A DNA stretch of 64,000 nt. It comes from JAPLUA01 sp964625855. GTDB taxonomy: Bacteria > Verrucomicrobiota > Verrucomicrobiia > Limisphaerales > UBA8199. The position numbers and the translations under genes are program-made. Shown here piece by piece: positions 36,395-45,758 of this stretch; position 1 is the first letter of the stretch; every line of letters starts with the position of its first letter. Under the pieces are notes generated by a model. It was given only the letters and a program-made list of their open reading frames with translations. It ran no database searches and was not told where the DNA came from. The DNA lies in the NCBI GenBank assembly GCA_964625855.1, contig CAZVFC010000049.1:1-64000 (forward strand), given 5' to 3'.

Positions 36395-38269
36395 ATGATG
36401 AGCAAGTTATGGATGGTGGCCGGAGTCCTGGGTGTTCTGTTAAGCCCAGGGCTCCGCATTCAAGCTGAGACCCGTTCGCGCGTCATTCCACATCCGCTGC
36501 CCGCTCACCCTGGCAACATCTTTTTAGCGGGCGAGCAAGTCGTCGTCGAGGCGCCGTCCCGCAACGGCCGGGATTGGCGCGCGGTGGACTACGAGGGGAC
36601 CAAGGTCGCCGACGGCCCGTGCGAGGCCGATGGCCGGGCACGGCTCGGCAAACTGCCCGTCGGCTACTACGAGGTGTTCTGCGGCCCCGGGGGCGCCTCC
36701 AATCGGGTGACAGTGGGGGTGGTCGAGCCGCTCCGGGCACCGACGCCCCTGACCTCTCCTATCGCCATTGATGTGGCGATGGCGTGGTTCTTCCCCAAAG
36801 AACGCATGGCCGCGCCGGCCAATCTCTGCGCGCTGGCCGGCATCAATTGGGTGCGGGACCGGCTATCGTGGCCTGAGCTGGAGCCCAAGCGCGGGGAATT
36901 CGTCTCCAGCACCCGCTACGAGGATTCCGCGCAAGCCCAGTGGGAGGCGGGCTTGCAGGTTTTGCAGGTGGGCCATGCCTCACCGGCTTGGGCCAATCCG
37001 AACGGCAAGCGCTTCCCGCTCGATCTGCGAGACATCTACCAGTTCTACCGCGAAATGGCCCGCCGCTGGCAGGGGCAAGTCCTGGCGATCGAACCGTGGA
37101 ATGAAGCGGACATAGACGTGTTCGGCGGCCACACCGGCAGCGAGATGGCCTCGTTGCAGAAGGCGGCTTACCTCGGGCTGAAAGCCGGGAACCCGAAGGT
37201 GATTGCCTGCTTGAACGTCTTCGCCATCCATCGCGCCGCGACGCTGCACGACTTCCAGGCTAACGAAGCCTGGGGCTATTTCGACACCTACAATCTCCAC
37301 TGCTATGAGCAGCTCCAGGGCTATCCGAAGGCGTTTGCGGACCACCGCGAGGTCTCGGCGGGCAAGCCCATGTGGGTGACCGAGATCAGCGTGCGGGTGA
37401 AATGGCAGGGCGACGAGCAGTTGAAGGAATTGAGCGGGGAGGATCTGCGCCTGCAAGCTGAACGCCTGACCAAGACCTACGCGCTGACGCTGCATCAGGG
37501 AGCGGCGGCGGTGTTTTACTTCATGCTGCCGCAATACAGCGAGGGGCAGGTGCAGTTCGGGCTGCTGCACAGCGACCTCACCCCTCGGCCCGGCTACCTG
37601 GCGCTGGCCACCGTAGGACGCTTGCTGGCGGATGCCAAGCCGCTAGGGCGCGTGGAGATCGGCGATAAGGCCGGGCAGGCGTATTTCTTCAGGGCAAAAC
37701 CGGACGGCAAGGTGGCCGATGTGGCAGTGGTTTGGGCAAAGAGCGAGAATGCGTTCGAACTGTCGGCCCCACCCTTGGCATGCTACGATCATTTGGGCCG
37801 CGCGGTGCCGGTCACAGGAAAGGCGCTCAAGGTCGGCCGCGCGCCGCTCTTCGCAGTCCTCCCAAAAGGAGCCCAGTCCAAGCTGATCCCACCGCCCAAA
37901 CCACCGAAGCGGCTCGAGGGCGAACCCGCTCCCCTCGTGCTGCAGGCTCTTCTGCCCGAGGCGAATACTGTGTTAAGTGAATCGGCCTACAAATTCGGCG
38001 CGGGCCGGACAAAGTCCGTGCCGGTGTTCCTCTACAACTTCAGCGCCAGTAAGCGCACTGGCCGGCTCGGTGTGACCGTTCCAGCGGGCTGGGCCGCAGA
38101 CTTGCCGCCGGAGGTGGAGGTCTCCCCGGGCGAGCGAAAAGAGCTTACACTGATGCTGACAAAGCCGGAGACCAACAGTTGGACCGAGGCCGGCATCCGA
38201 ATCACCGGCGACTTCGGGCGCGCGGGCAAGCCCGTGCTGGCGCTGCGGTTCGTGCCGGCGGCAAAGTAA
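36395..38269 (+). CDS. secreted GH-A clan glycoside hydrolase (GH39/GH5-like)
   Basis: A 624-residue exported enzyme. A signal peptide (MVAGVLGVLLSPGLRIQA) precedes an N-terminal beta domain of about 100 residues. A TIM barrel then shows the two acidic residues of clan GH-A: AIEPWNEAD (Glu237, acid/base after strand 4) and MWVTEIS (Glu330, nucleophile after strand 7). LAGINWVRDRLSWPELEPKRGEF at the barrel start is typical of GH39/GH5-like retaining glycosidases. The C-terminal 200 residues are beta-rich, probably accessory domains. The substrate is unknown; GH39 relatives act on xylosides, iduronides or arabinosides, which would suit the sulfatase and GH127 neighbours. It starts 39 bases after the Ig protein's stop in a LacI-type operator-controlled operon. 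Confidence 0.78.
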   Translation: MMSKLWMVAGVLGVLLSPGLRIQAETRSRVIPHPLPAHPGNIFLAGEQVVVEAPSRNGRDWRAVDYEGTKVADGPCEADGRARLGKLPVGYYEVFCGPGGASNRVTVGVVEPLRAPTPLTSPIAIDVAMAWFFPKERMAAPANLCALAGINWVRDRLSWPELEPKRGEFVSSTRYEDSAQAQWEAGLQVLQVGHASPAWANPNGKRFPLDLRDIYQFYREMARRWQGQVLAIEPWNEADIDVFGGHTGSEMASLQKAAYLGLKAGNPKVIACLNVFAIHRAATLHDFQANEAWGYFDTYNLHCYEQLQGYPKAFADHREVSAGKPMWVTEISVRVKWQGDEQLKELSGEDLRLQAERLTKTYALTLHQGAAAVFYFMLPQYSEGQVQFGLLHSDLTPRPGYLALATVGRLLADAKPLGRVEIGDKAGQAYFFRAKPDGKVADVAVVWAKSENAFELSAPPLACYDHLGRAVPVTGKALKVGRAPLFAVLPKGAQSKLIPPPKPPKRLEGEPAPLVLQALLPEANTVLSESAYKFGAGRTKSVPVFLYNFSASKRTGRLGVTVPAGWAADLPPEVEVSPGERKELTLMLTKPETNSWTEAGIRITGDFGRAGKPVLALRFVPAAK

Positions 38270-38290
38270 GATGTTCATCCGCTATAACAA

Positions 38291-39763
38291 ATGAAACCAC
38301 AACCTAGCTGCCTACGAGCAACGCACCCTACCATCTTGCGCAACTGGGCTGGCGCCCTGCTGACGTTCGCCGCAACCCTGTATGGGCCGCTTGACGCTCA
38401 CGCGGCCACGGCGCCGCGAATGAACGTGGTGCTCATCCTGGCGGACGACCTGGGCTGGACGGACCTTCACTGCTACGGCAGCGAGTATTACGAGACACCA
38501 CACATTGACCGGCTGGCGCGCGATGGCGTGAGATTCACCCAGGCCTACTCCGCCTGCACGGTCTGCTCGCCCTCCCGCGCGGCGATTCTCACCGGCAAGT
38601 ACCCGGGCCGGCTCCATATCACCGACTGGATACCAGGCCTCCCGCCGGAGAACCCCAAGCTGCTGGTGCCGGATTGGACCAAGTATCTGCCGCTGGAGGA
38701 ATTCACCCTGGCTAACGCGCTGCATGCCGCCGGCTACGCCACCGCCAGCATCGGCAAGTGGCATCTGGGCGGCGAGCCATACTATCCCGACAAACACGGC
38801 TTCGACATCAATCTCGCCGGCACCGACGCCCCAAGTACGAAGACCTTCTTCGCGCCGTATAAGATCGCGACCTTGCCCGAAGGTCCCGACGGGGAATATC
38901 TCACCGACCGGTTGGGCGTTGAGGCGAACCGGTTCATCGAGCAGCATAAAGACAAACCGTTCTTCCTCTACCTGCCCCACTTCGCGGTCCACCTGCCCGT
39001 GCAGGCCAAGGAGGCGCTGATCGAGAAGTACCGCGCCAAGCGGAAGCCTGGTCAGGAACAGACCAACGCCGGCTATGCGGGGATGATCGAGAGCATGGAT
39101 GACACCGTCGGCAGCATTCGCAAGAAGCTGGAGGAATTGAAGCTCGCGGATCATACCCTTCTCATCTTCGCCTCAGACAATGGTGGCCGAGTGCCGACGA
39201 CCTCGAACCTCCCCCTGCGCGTGGGGAAGGGTTCTTGTTACGAGGGCGGCACTCGGACACCGTTGGTCGTCTATTGGCCCGGGGTGACCAAGCCGGGCAG
39301 CGTGTGCGAGACCCCGGTCATCGGCATGGATTTGTATCGCACCATCCTGGAAGTGGCAGGAGTCAAGGAAGGCGCTGAGAAAGCCGTGGACAGCGTCAGC
39401 CTCGTCCCGCTCCTGCGCCAGACGGGCGGGCTGAAGCGCGACGAGTTGTTCTGGCACTATCCGCACTACCAGCATTACCAACTCGGCGGCACGACACCCT
39501 ACGGCGCAATCCGCAAGGGCGATCTCAAACTGATTGAGTTCTTCGACGACATGCGCGTCGAGCTTTACAACGTGCGGGATGACATCGGTGAGCAGAACAA
39601 TCTCGCGGCGAAGATGCCTGAGAAGGTGGATGAGCTCCGCACGCGTCTGCAGGCCTGGCGCAAGGAGGTGGGTGCCCAGATGCCCACGCGCAATCCAAAG
39701 TACGACCCCTCCAAGCCCGAGGCCGCGCCCAAGGCGCAGAAGAAGAAACCGGCTGGCAAGTGA
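38291..39763 (+). CDS. secreted sulfatase
   Basis: A 490-residue type I sulfatase of the arylsulfatase A/GalNAc-6-sulfatase-like group. Signal peptide (GALLTFAATLYGPLDAHAA); metal-binding NVVLILADDLGWTDLHCYG (Asp52, Asp53); formylglycine motif CSPSR at Cys92 with AAILTGKYPGR; LIFASDNGGR for the second metal pair; and SIGKWHLGGE, a conserved sulfatase loop with the catalytic Lys and His. The C-terminus ends in a basic, low-complexity tail (PKAQKKKPAGK). It is third in the plus-strand operon, 21 bases after the GH-A enzyme, and should desulfate the oligosaccharides those enzymes handle. Confidence 0.92.
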   Translation: MKPQPSCLRATHPTILRNWAGALLTFAATLYGPLDAHAATAPRMNVVLILADDLGWTDLHCYGSEYYETPHIDRLARDGVRFTQAYSACTVCSPSRAAILTGKYPGRLHITDWIPGLPPENPKLLVPDWTKYLPLEEFTLANALHAAGYATASIGKWHLGGEPYYPDKHGFDINLAGTDAPSTKTFFAPYKIATLPEGPDGEYLTDRLGVEANRFIEQHKDKPFFLYLPHFAVHLPVQAKEALIEKYRAKRKPGQEQTNAGYAGMIESMDDTVGSIRKKLEELKLADHTLLIFASDNGGRVPTTSNLPLRVGKGSCYEGGTRTPLVVYWPGVTKPGSVCETPVIGMDLYRTILEVAGVKEGAEKAVDSVSLVPLLRQTGGLKRDELFWHYPHYQHYQLGGTTPYGAIRKGDLKLIEFFDDMRVELYNVRDDIGEQNNLAAKMPEKVDELRTRLQAWRKEVGAQMPTRNPKYDPSKPEAAPKAQKKKPAGK

Positions 39764-39830
39764 GTTCAAGCAGTTACAATCGCGGGTGGCTCCTGATCAC
39801 CGGTCAAGCCCAATGTTAGATCGAGCATTT

Positions 39831-42194
39831 ATGCAAACCCATATAACGACACGGCCATTGGTACTGGTCCTGGCTGTGACCATGCCGCTGGTGGCGCGGG
39901 CAAGCGCCATTGCTCCCATTCCCGAGAAGGTCGCGCCGGCCATCGCCGACCGGCAGGATTTCCAGGTGCCGGACCGTGCGCAGTTGCGCGGTTGGATCGG
40001 CACGCGCGTGGCCGCGAACGCAACCAACCGCATGGTGAAGTTGGACCCTGCCCGCCTGCTGGAAGGCTACCGGCACCGACCGGGCCGGCAGATCTGGGAT
40101 GGCGAGCACATGGGCAAGTGGCTGCACGCGGCGACGCTGGCCTGGGTCAATACCGGCGACCCGGCCTTGCGGGAGAAGCTCGACTACACGGCTGCGGAGT
40201 TGATCAAATGCCAGCTTCCGGACGGTTACCTGGGGACCTACGTGGAGAGCGAACGTTGGACACTATGGGATGTTTGGGCGCACAAGTACAATCTCATCGG
40301 CCTGATCACCTATATGCGTTGTACCGGCAATCTGGAACCGCTGCCCACCTGCCGGCGCATGGCGGACCTGCTTTGCAGCACCTTCGGCGACGAACCGGGC
40401 AAGCGGGACATCATCCCGGCGGGGCAGCATATGGGCATGGCGCCAACCAGCGTGCTCGAGCCGATGGTCCTGCTCTACCGTCTGACCGGCGAGCCGCGCT
40501 ACCTCGACTTCTGCAAGTACATCCTTCGCGCCTGGGAGCAGCCCAACGGCCCCAAGATCATTTCCACCCTGCTGACCGCGAAGCGCGTGGACAAAGTCGG
40601 CAACGGCAAAGCCTACGAGATGCTGTCCTGCCTGAACGGCGCGCTGGAGTATTACCGGACGGTTGGGGATCGTCAATTACTCGAAGCCTGTCTCAACGCC
40701 TGGCAGGACATCGTCGAACATCGTCTCTACCTGACCGGTGCTGCCAGCTACCGCGAGTTCTTCCACGATGACTTTGACCTCCCCAACGTCAACAATGTCG
40801 GGGAGACGTGCGTCACCGTCACCTGGCTCCAATTCAATGCGCAGTTGCTGCGGCTCACCGGCGAGGCCCGCTTTGCCGAGCAACTCGAGAAGGTGGTTCT
40901 CAACCAATTGTTCGGCGCCCAATGTCCGGATGGCTCGGCCTGGGGCTATTACGTCCAGATGCAAGGCAAGAAGCCGTACAGCGGCACCCTCGACGGGCAT
41001 TGCTGCCTGTCCAGCGGCCCGCGAGGCATCTCCCTCATCCCGACCTTCGCCCTCAGCACCGAGGCCGATAGCATTGTGATCAATCTCTATGACGAAGGCA
41101 CGGCTAAGCTCCAGCTCCGTGACGGCACGCCGGTAACGGTGACCACGGCGACCGAGTATCCGAGCGACGGCCGGATCAGCATCACCCTCGCGCCCGAGTC
41201 GAAGCGAGCCTTCGCGCTCAAGCTGCGGATTCCCGCGTGGTGCCAAGGCCCGGACCTGCGGGTCAACGGCAAGAAGGTGAAGGCGGACCTTGGCCCGGAC
41301 GGCTACGTGGCCTTGCGCCAGGAATGGAAGAAAGGAGATAAGGTGCGACTCGCGCTCAAGCTGGAACCGAGAGTGGTAATTGGCGACCACAAGAACGAGG
41401 GCCGCCTGGCGGTCCTTTATGGGCCGCTCGTGCTCGCCGCCGATGAGGCGCTCCTTGACACCAAGGAATGCCCCCTCAGCGCCGTCGGTGTCCCCAGCGC
41501 AAAACTCGCCGCCCTGCATTTCACCGTCCAGCCCGCGCCCAAGCCACTCAAGTCCTGGCGCGGTGCGGAGGTCTTTCGCATCAACGGCGTGGTCTGCAAA
41601 CCCACCGATGCCATGAAACAGGGCGCGCGGTTGAAGCTGGGTTTGGTCCCCTTTGCCGATGCCGGTAAGACCGGCACCGCTTACAAGATCTGGCTTCCCT
41701 TTCAACCACCGCGCCCGGACAGGAACCTGCTGATGGACGGGATTGAGATCCGCTCGCGCAAGCCCAACGCCGGTTCCATCATTGACGACAACTTCGAGAC
41801 CATCGCCGCCACCTTCAGCGGCAAACGCGCACAGCAGGATTGGTTCGGCGTGGAACTGGAAGAGCCCGTCACTGTTGGTCGGGTCGTGTTTGCGCATGGG
41901 AAGACCTTCCACGACGGCGGCTGGTTTGATGCCACCGCTGGCAGGCCGCGCCTGGAGGTCAAGTCCGCCCTAAAGGGCTCCTGGGTGCCGCTCTGTGAAC
42001 TGGCCGATTATCCTGCCACGAGTGCCACCAATCCCGCCGGCCTTAAGAATGGCGAGCGCTTTGCCTGTGAGTTGCCCAAACCGGTTCAGCTCTTCGGCCT
42101 CCGCGTCATCGGCAAGCCCGCCTGCGGTGACAACTCCAAACAGGCATTCGCCACGTGCGCCGAATTGCAGGCGTTCGCTCCCTCGAGTCAATGA
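39831..42194 (+). CDS. GH127 beta-L-arabinofuranosidase-like enzyme
   Basis: A 787-residue protein of the DUF1680/GH127 family. With the ATG at 39831 it has a signal peptide (RPLVLVLAVTMPLVARASA). The catalytic set lines up with the Bifidobacterium enzyme HypBA1: Glu309 in SYREFF (acid/base), zinc ligands Glu325 and Cys327 in GETCVTV, and the paired Cys391-Cys392 in DGHCCLSSGPR, the first of which should be the cysteine nucleophile. The (alpha/alpha)6 barrel (QIWDGEHMGKWLHAATLAW) is followed by beta-sandwich domains and about 150 extra C-terminal residues resembling a discoidin-like sandwich. Family members release L-arabinofuranose or similar pentoses. ATG at 39813 is an alternative start. 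It is the last gene of the plus-strand operon. Confidence 0.88.
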   Translation: MQTHITTRPLVLVLAVTMPLVARASAIAPIPEKVAPAIADRQDFQVPDRAQLRGWIGTRVAANATNRMVKLDPARLLEGYRHRPGRQIWDGEHMGKWLHAATLAWVNTGDPALREKLDYTAAELIKCQLPDGYLGTYVESERWTLWDVWAHKYNLIGLITYMRCTGNLEPLPTCRRMADLLCSTFGDEPGKRDIIPAGQHMGMAPTSVLEPMVLLYRLTGEPRYLDFCKYILRAWEQPNGPKIISTLLTAKRVDKVGNGKAYEMLSCLNGALEYYRTVGDRQLLEACLNAWQDIVEHRLYLTGAASYREFFHDDFDLPNVNNVGETCVTVTWLQFNAQLLRLTGEARFAEQLEKVVLNQLFGAQCPDGSAWGYYVQMQGKKPYSGTLDGHCCLSSGPRGISLIPTFALSTEADSIVINLYDEGTAKLQLRDGTPVTVTTATEYPSDGRISITLAPESKRAFALKLRIPAWCQGPDLRVNGKKVKADLGPDGYVALRQEWKKGDKVRLALKLEPRVVIGDHKNEGRLAVLYGPLVLAADEALLDTKECPLSAVGVPSAKLAALHFTVQPAPKPLKSWRGAEVFRINGVVCKPTDAMKQGARLKLGLVPFADAGKTGTAYKIWLPFQPPRPDRNLLMDGIEIRSRKPNAGSIIDDNFETIAATFSGKRAQQDWFGVELEEPVTVGRVVFAHGKTFHDGGWFDATAGRPRLEVKSALKGSWVPLCELADYPATSATNPAGLKNGERFACELPKPVQLFGLRVIGKPACGDNSKQAFATCAELQAFAPSSQ

Positions 42195-42425
42195 GGGCGC
42201 GACTGCGGAGCAATTCTGATCGCGGCTCCGTCAATCCCTGCCCAGTGAGGGCAAAGGCCTGCAAGGGAGCGGTTTCCTGGAGCGAACAGACCGCGTGCCA
42301 TTACCTGGCGTCCTGACTGGATCCCTTATGAGTACAAGCACCGGGGCGGCGGCGCACAACGGCCCGAACAGAGTGACGCGCTCTGCCGCCTTGACTGGCC
42401 GATAACGTTTTATTGCTTTTTGACG

Positions 42426-42472
42426 TTGACAGCATGCACGAGAAACGGGATATTTGCGCAAACGATTGCGTT
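42426..42472 (+). promoter_or_regulatory. promoter with LacI-type operator, pseudopilin gene
   Basis: TTGACA (42426-42431), 17-base spacer and GATATT (42449-42454), followed by the operator GCGCAAACGATTGCGTT (42456-42472). Its first 16 bases are identical to the site at 32810. The rest of the 300-base gap after the GH127 gene shows nothing I can name. Confidence 0.78.
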
Positions 42473-42497
42473 AACAGGCTCATAAAGAAACGCAGGA

Positions 42498-43391
42498 ATG
42501 AAAAAGCTTATGCAGAAGCTACTGCTTTTAAGAACAATGGTTTGCGCGAATTGCGACGATTTCGTCCCCTCTCTCGGGTCAACCATGCCCGTGATTGACC
42601 CACAACCCTCGGATACGACTCAGAGGCGAGTTCGGAGAATTCCCGCGTCCCAAGGCGGATTCACCCTTATTGAACTGCTGGTGGTGGTCGCGATCATCGG
42701 TATTCTAGCGTCTCTGCTCCTTCCGGCTCTGGCACGAGCCAAGGAGAAGGCCTATCGGACGGCCTGCAAATCCAACATGCGGCAGGTCTCCCTGGCAGCA
42801 ATCATGTATGCCGGGGACAACGCCGACAAGTTCCCCAGTGCTGTCTGGAACCCCTCCGCAGGCGTTCAGTCCACTCACGCCGTGTGGCTGCCGACCAATG
42901 CCTATGCTTATTTTGTCACCACCGCTCGTGTCAGCACCAATTGTCTCTCGTGTCCCAATCTACTGCGCATTGGGTCGTGGTTTTGGTTCAAGCCTGACCG
43001 GGTGCGCGTGGGATACTTTTGCCTTTGGAGCGTGCCGACACAGATTGATACGCGACCACGGGATGGGAGCTACGGTGCGCTCCCATGGCCTTGGGATTCC
43101 CCGAAGAAAACGACCGATATCTCCACCCCCTACACCGTCTTGATGGCGGACATCGTCAGCACCGGAATTGACAGTTTCGACAACCAGGTGGATGTCACGG
43201 TTGCTCCCCACACTGTCGGGGGGCTGCGCCATTTGACGGCCAGTCCGCCCCCGAAGGCCATCGGGTCCGAGGGGGGCAATATCGGCTCCATGGACGGGTC
43301 GGTTCAGTGGCGGAAGCAAACGGTGATGCACCCGCATTGGACCTTTTGGAACCCAAGTCCTGTGCAAAGTGATTACATCGGCTATTGGTGA
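42498..43391 (+). CDS. pseudopilin-like protein (DUF1559-like) under LacI-type operator
   Basis: A 297-residue PulG-like protein. The prepilin signature GFTLIELLVVVAIIGILASLLLP starts near residue 53, followed by ALARAKEKAYRTACKSNMRQVSLAAIMYAGDN. The leader of over 50 residues is far longer than a normal prepilin leader. Its RTMVCA segment derives from the second operator-like site, so the working start may lie downstream (for example MPVIDPQPSD). The C-terminus has GSMDGSVQWRKQ, a variant of the ADGH motif. It has its own promoter with the same operator as the glycan genes, which ties a secretion or surface-assembly component to this regulon. It is followed by the regulator gene. Confidence 0.82.
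   Translation: MKKLMQKLLLLRTMVCANCDDFVPSLGSTMPVIDPQPSDTTQRRVRRIPASQGGFTLIELLVVVAIIGILASLLLPALARAKEKAYRTACKSNMRQVSLAAIMYAGDNADKFPSAVWNPSAGVQSTHAVWLPTNAYAYFVTTARVSTNCLSCPNLLRIGSWFWFKPDRVRVGYFCLWSVPTQIDTRPRDGSYGALPWPWDSPKKTTDISTPYTVLMADIVSTGIDSFDNQVDVTVAPHTVGGLRHLTASPPPKAIGSEGGNIGSMDGSVQWRKQTVMHPHWTFWNPSPVQSDYIGYW
42531..42547 (+). promoter_or_regulatory. second operator-like site, pseudopilin gene
   Basis: AGAACAATGGTTTGCGC, identical in all 17 bases to the minus-strand site at 32179-32195, and starting exactly 75 bases after the primary operator. Confidence 0.6.
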
Positions 43392-43473
43392 CCGGTTCTT
43401 CAAGGGAATGTCTGATCACCGGACGACGGATTAGGTCCCGCGGAACAACGAATAGAACCGACCAATAAATGTG

Positions 43474-43520
43474 TTGACGGCGCAGCACGTCGTGGGCAGC
43501 ATAGCGCAAACGATTGTGTT
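43474..43520 (+). promoter_or_regulatory. promoter with LacI-type operator, regulator gene
   Basis: TTGACG (43474-43479), 17-base spacer and CAGCAT (43497-43502), followed by the operator GCGCAAACGATTGTGTT (43504-43520). A weaker half-site with GTTTGCGC ends at 43590, about 70 bases downstream. This suggests the regulator controls its own gene and the transporter and ribokinase behind it. Confidence 0.7.
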
Positions 43521-43593
43521 GGCTACGGCGGGTCCCGCGACATGGGCGCGCCCGCCACATTCCGCTGAAGATGACCTGCACCGTTTGCGCCAG

Positions 43594-44655
43594 ATGATAC
43601 AGGACAGTTCGAACCCGCACTTCCCGGCTGCACCTAGCCGAATCCAGCCTACGCTTCAACGCATCGCCGATCAATCTGGGCTCTCGGTAACCACCATATC
43701 CCGCGTCTTGAGTGGCCAGGCCAGTCGCTACCGCATCAGCAAGCAGACTGAAACCGCCGTGCGGAAACTGGCTAAGGAATCTGGTTTCGTTCCCAACCAA
43801 CTCGCCCGGGGCCTGCGCCTGAAGAAGACTCTCACCATCGGCCTGGTGATCCCGGACATCTCCAACCCGTTTTTCGCGGGAATTGCCCACCAGGTCATCG
43901 TCGGAACCCGCAAACACGGGTATTCGGTCATCCTCTGCGACAGCCGCGACGACACGGAGCTGGAACAGCAGGAGCTGGCGCTGCTGCAGAGCCGGAGTGT
44001 CGAAGGGGTGGTGCTTTGCCCCACGGGCCGGTCCGAACAACACCTGGCGCCATTCATCGGCGGCCGGCTGCCCATCGTCCTGGTGGACCGCTTTTTCACG
44101 AACCTGCCCTTGCCTTATGTGAGCTCCGACAACGTCTCCGGCGCGAAGCAGGCGACCGAGTTATTGATCACCAGCGGACACCGCCGCATTGCGTGTTTGC
44201 AGGGCTTGCGCGGAACCTCTCCCAACGAGTCCCGTGTCCGTGGCTACAAGGAAGCACTGGCGCAGCACCACCTCCAGGTAGAGGAAAACCTTATCGTTGG
44301 CGATAGCTTCACCGAGCAGAGCGGCTACATTGAGACCAAGCTGCTCCTGCGGACCGAACCCGGCGTGAGCGCTATCTTGGCGCTCAGCAATCTGAACGGG
44401 CTGGGCGCCATCCGCGCCCTCACCGAAGAGAAGCGCCGAATCCCCGACGACGTTTCCATTATCTCGTTCGACGATACACCCTATTTCTCCTACCTCGCCA
44501 CCCCTTTGACCGCCGTGGCGCAGGCCAACTCGGAGATGGGGGAGGTTGCTGTCAAGCTGCTGTTTGACCAGATCCAGTCTCCCCATCGGCAGACCAAGGG
44601 CGGCATATTGCTCCCCACCACTTTAGTGATGCGCGAATCGGTCAAACGGCTATAG
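43594..44655 (+). CDS. LacI-family transcriptional regulator
   Basis: A 353-residue regulator when started at ATG 43594; the open frame extends upstream across the promoter and operator, so a longer start is unlikely. The DNA-binding helix-turn-helix is at residues 20-41 (TLQRIADQSGLSVTTISRVL), with the minor-groove hinge helix near 69-76 (QLARGLRL). A periplasmic-binding-protein-like sensor follows (TIGLVIPDISNPFFAGIAHQ to DVSIISFDDTPYFSYLATPLTAV). The central-CG palindromes at four nearby promoters are typical LacI-family operators, and one lies in front of this gene. The ligand is unknown, probably a sugar released from the local glycan. The ribokinase and sugar transporter follow in the same direction. 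Confidence 0.9.
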   Translation: MIQDSSNPHFPAAPSRIQPTLQRIADQSGLSVTTISRVLSGQASRYRISKQTETAVRKLAKESGFVPNQLARGLRLKKTLTIGLVIPDISNPFFAGIAHQVIVGTRKHGYSVILCDSRDDTELEQQELALLQSRSVEGVVLCPTGRSEQHLAPFIGGRLPIVLVDRFFTNLPLPYVSSDNVSGAKQATELLITSGHRRIACLQGLRGTSPNESRVRGYKEALAQHHLQVEENLIVGDSFTEQSGYIETKLLLRTEPGVSAILALSNLNGLGAIRALTEEKRRIPDDVSIISFDDTPYFSYLATPLTAVAQANSEMGEVAVKLLFDQIQSPHRQTKGGILLPTTLVMRESVKRL

Positions 44656-44710
44656 TCAAACAATTGAAGTCACCACAACTGCCAAACCACTAACCTGTAA
44701 GGAATAAATC

Positions 44711-45721
44711 ATGGTCATCGTTCAATCGTATCCGCTGGCTGTCGCGATGTGCGTCATCACTATGCTGTGTTGGGGCTCGTGGGCCAATACCCAGAAGCTC
44801 GCTAGCAAGGAATGGCGCTTCCAGCTCTTCTACTGGGACTATGCCATCGGCGTGCTGCTGCTGGCGCTCCTGTTAGCCTTCACCATGGGCAGCACGGGCA
44901 GCGGCGGACGCGGCTTCGTGGCCGATCTCCAGCAGGCGGACGCCAAATGGCTCGGCTCGGCGTTCCTGGGGGGGGTAATCTTCAACCTGTCGAACATCCT
45001 GCTCGTCGCGGCCATAGACATCGCCGGGCTGGCGGTGGCGTTCCCGGTGGGCGTGGGCTTGGCGCTGGTCCTCGGCGTCATCACCACCTACCTCGCCACA
45101 CAACAAGGCAACGTCCCCATGCTCGCCCTGGGTGTTGCGGGCGTCATGGTCGCCATCATACTCGACGGCCTGGCCTACAAACGGCTGGCCAGCGGCGGCC
45201 AGAAGACCCCCACCAAAGGCATTGTCATCTCGGTGGCCGCGGGCCTGCTCATGGGCTGGTTCTACAGCTTCGTCGCCCAGGCGATGGGCAAGATTGACCC
45301 CGCCACCCAGGTGCTCGAGGCCGGCAAGCTCAGCCCTTATACGGCGATCGTCCTTTTCTCCGCTGGCCTGCTGCTCTCCAACTTCATCTGGAACAGCATC
45401 ATGATGATCAAACCGCTCTCGGGTGAGCCGGTGCCGTTCGGCGACTATTTCAGCAAAGGCAACGTCCGCCTTCATCTCATCGGCATCCTCGGCGGCGTCA
45501 TCTGGAACATCGGCATGAGCTTCAGTATCATCGCCGCCACCGCGGCCGACCCGGCACTCGCCTACGGCCTCGGGCAGGGAGCCACGATGATCGGCGCCTT
45601 CTGGGGCGTGTTCATCTGGAAGGAATTCAAAGGCGCCCCGCCGGGCACCAACAAGTTCCTGGCCGCGATGTTCTTATTCTACCTGCTGGGCCTCGGGGTC
45701 CTCATTGCCTCGAAGCTCTGA
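44711..45721 (+). CDS. sugar transporter of the GRP (glucose/ribose porter, RbsU/RhaT-like) family
   Basis: A 336-residue membrane protein with about ten transmembrane segments, belonging to the drug/metabolite transporter superfamily. MLCWGSWANTQKLASKEWRFQLFYWDYAIGV and the later GQGATMIGAFWGVFIWKEFKGAP are typical of GRP-family sugar:proton symporters. A strong ribosome-binding site (TAAGGA) precedes the ATG by seven bases. It lies between the LacI-type regulator and a ribokinase, so it probably imports the monosaccharide that the kinase phosphorylates; ribose or another pentose is the best guess. Expression is likely under the operator at 43504 by read-through from the regulator. Confidence 0.85.
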   Translation: MVIVQSYPLAVAMCVITMLCWGSWANTQKLASKEWRFQLFYWDYAIGVLLLALLLAFTMGSTGSGGRGFVADLQQADAKWLGSAFLGGVIFNLSNILLVAAIDIAGLAVAFPVGVGLALVLGVITTYLATQQGNVPMLALGVAGVMVAIILDGLAYKRLASGGQKTPTKGIVISVAAGLLMGWFYSFVAQAMGKIDPATQVLEAGKLSPYTAIVLFSAGLLLSNFIWNSIMMIKPLSGEPVPFGDYFSKGNVRLHLIGILGGVIWNIGMSFSIIAATAADPALAYGLGQGATMIGAFWGVFIWKEFKGAPPGTNKFLAAMFLFYLLGLGVLIASKL

Positions 45722-45758
45722 CGCACTCCAACCAACACTCCATTACGCCATTTCTCTT

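Noticed and set aside
40677..41912. 411-codon minus-strand frame
   Set aside because: It is antisense to the GH127 gene, which has complete catalytic residues.
43471..43593. Upstream extension of the LacI-type regulator's reading frame
   Set aside because: It would translate across the -35, -10 and operator; the ATG at 43594 leaves the usual short segment before the helix-turn-helix.
43600..43625. GTTCGAACCC, like a tRNA T-loop
   Set aside because: No acceptor or anticodon stems surround it, and it lies in the LacI-type regulator's coding sequence.
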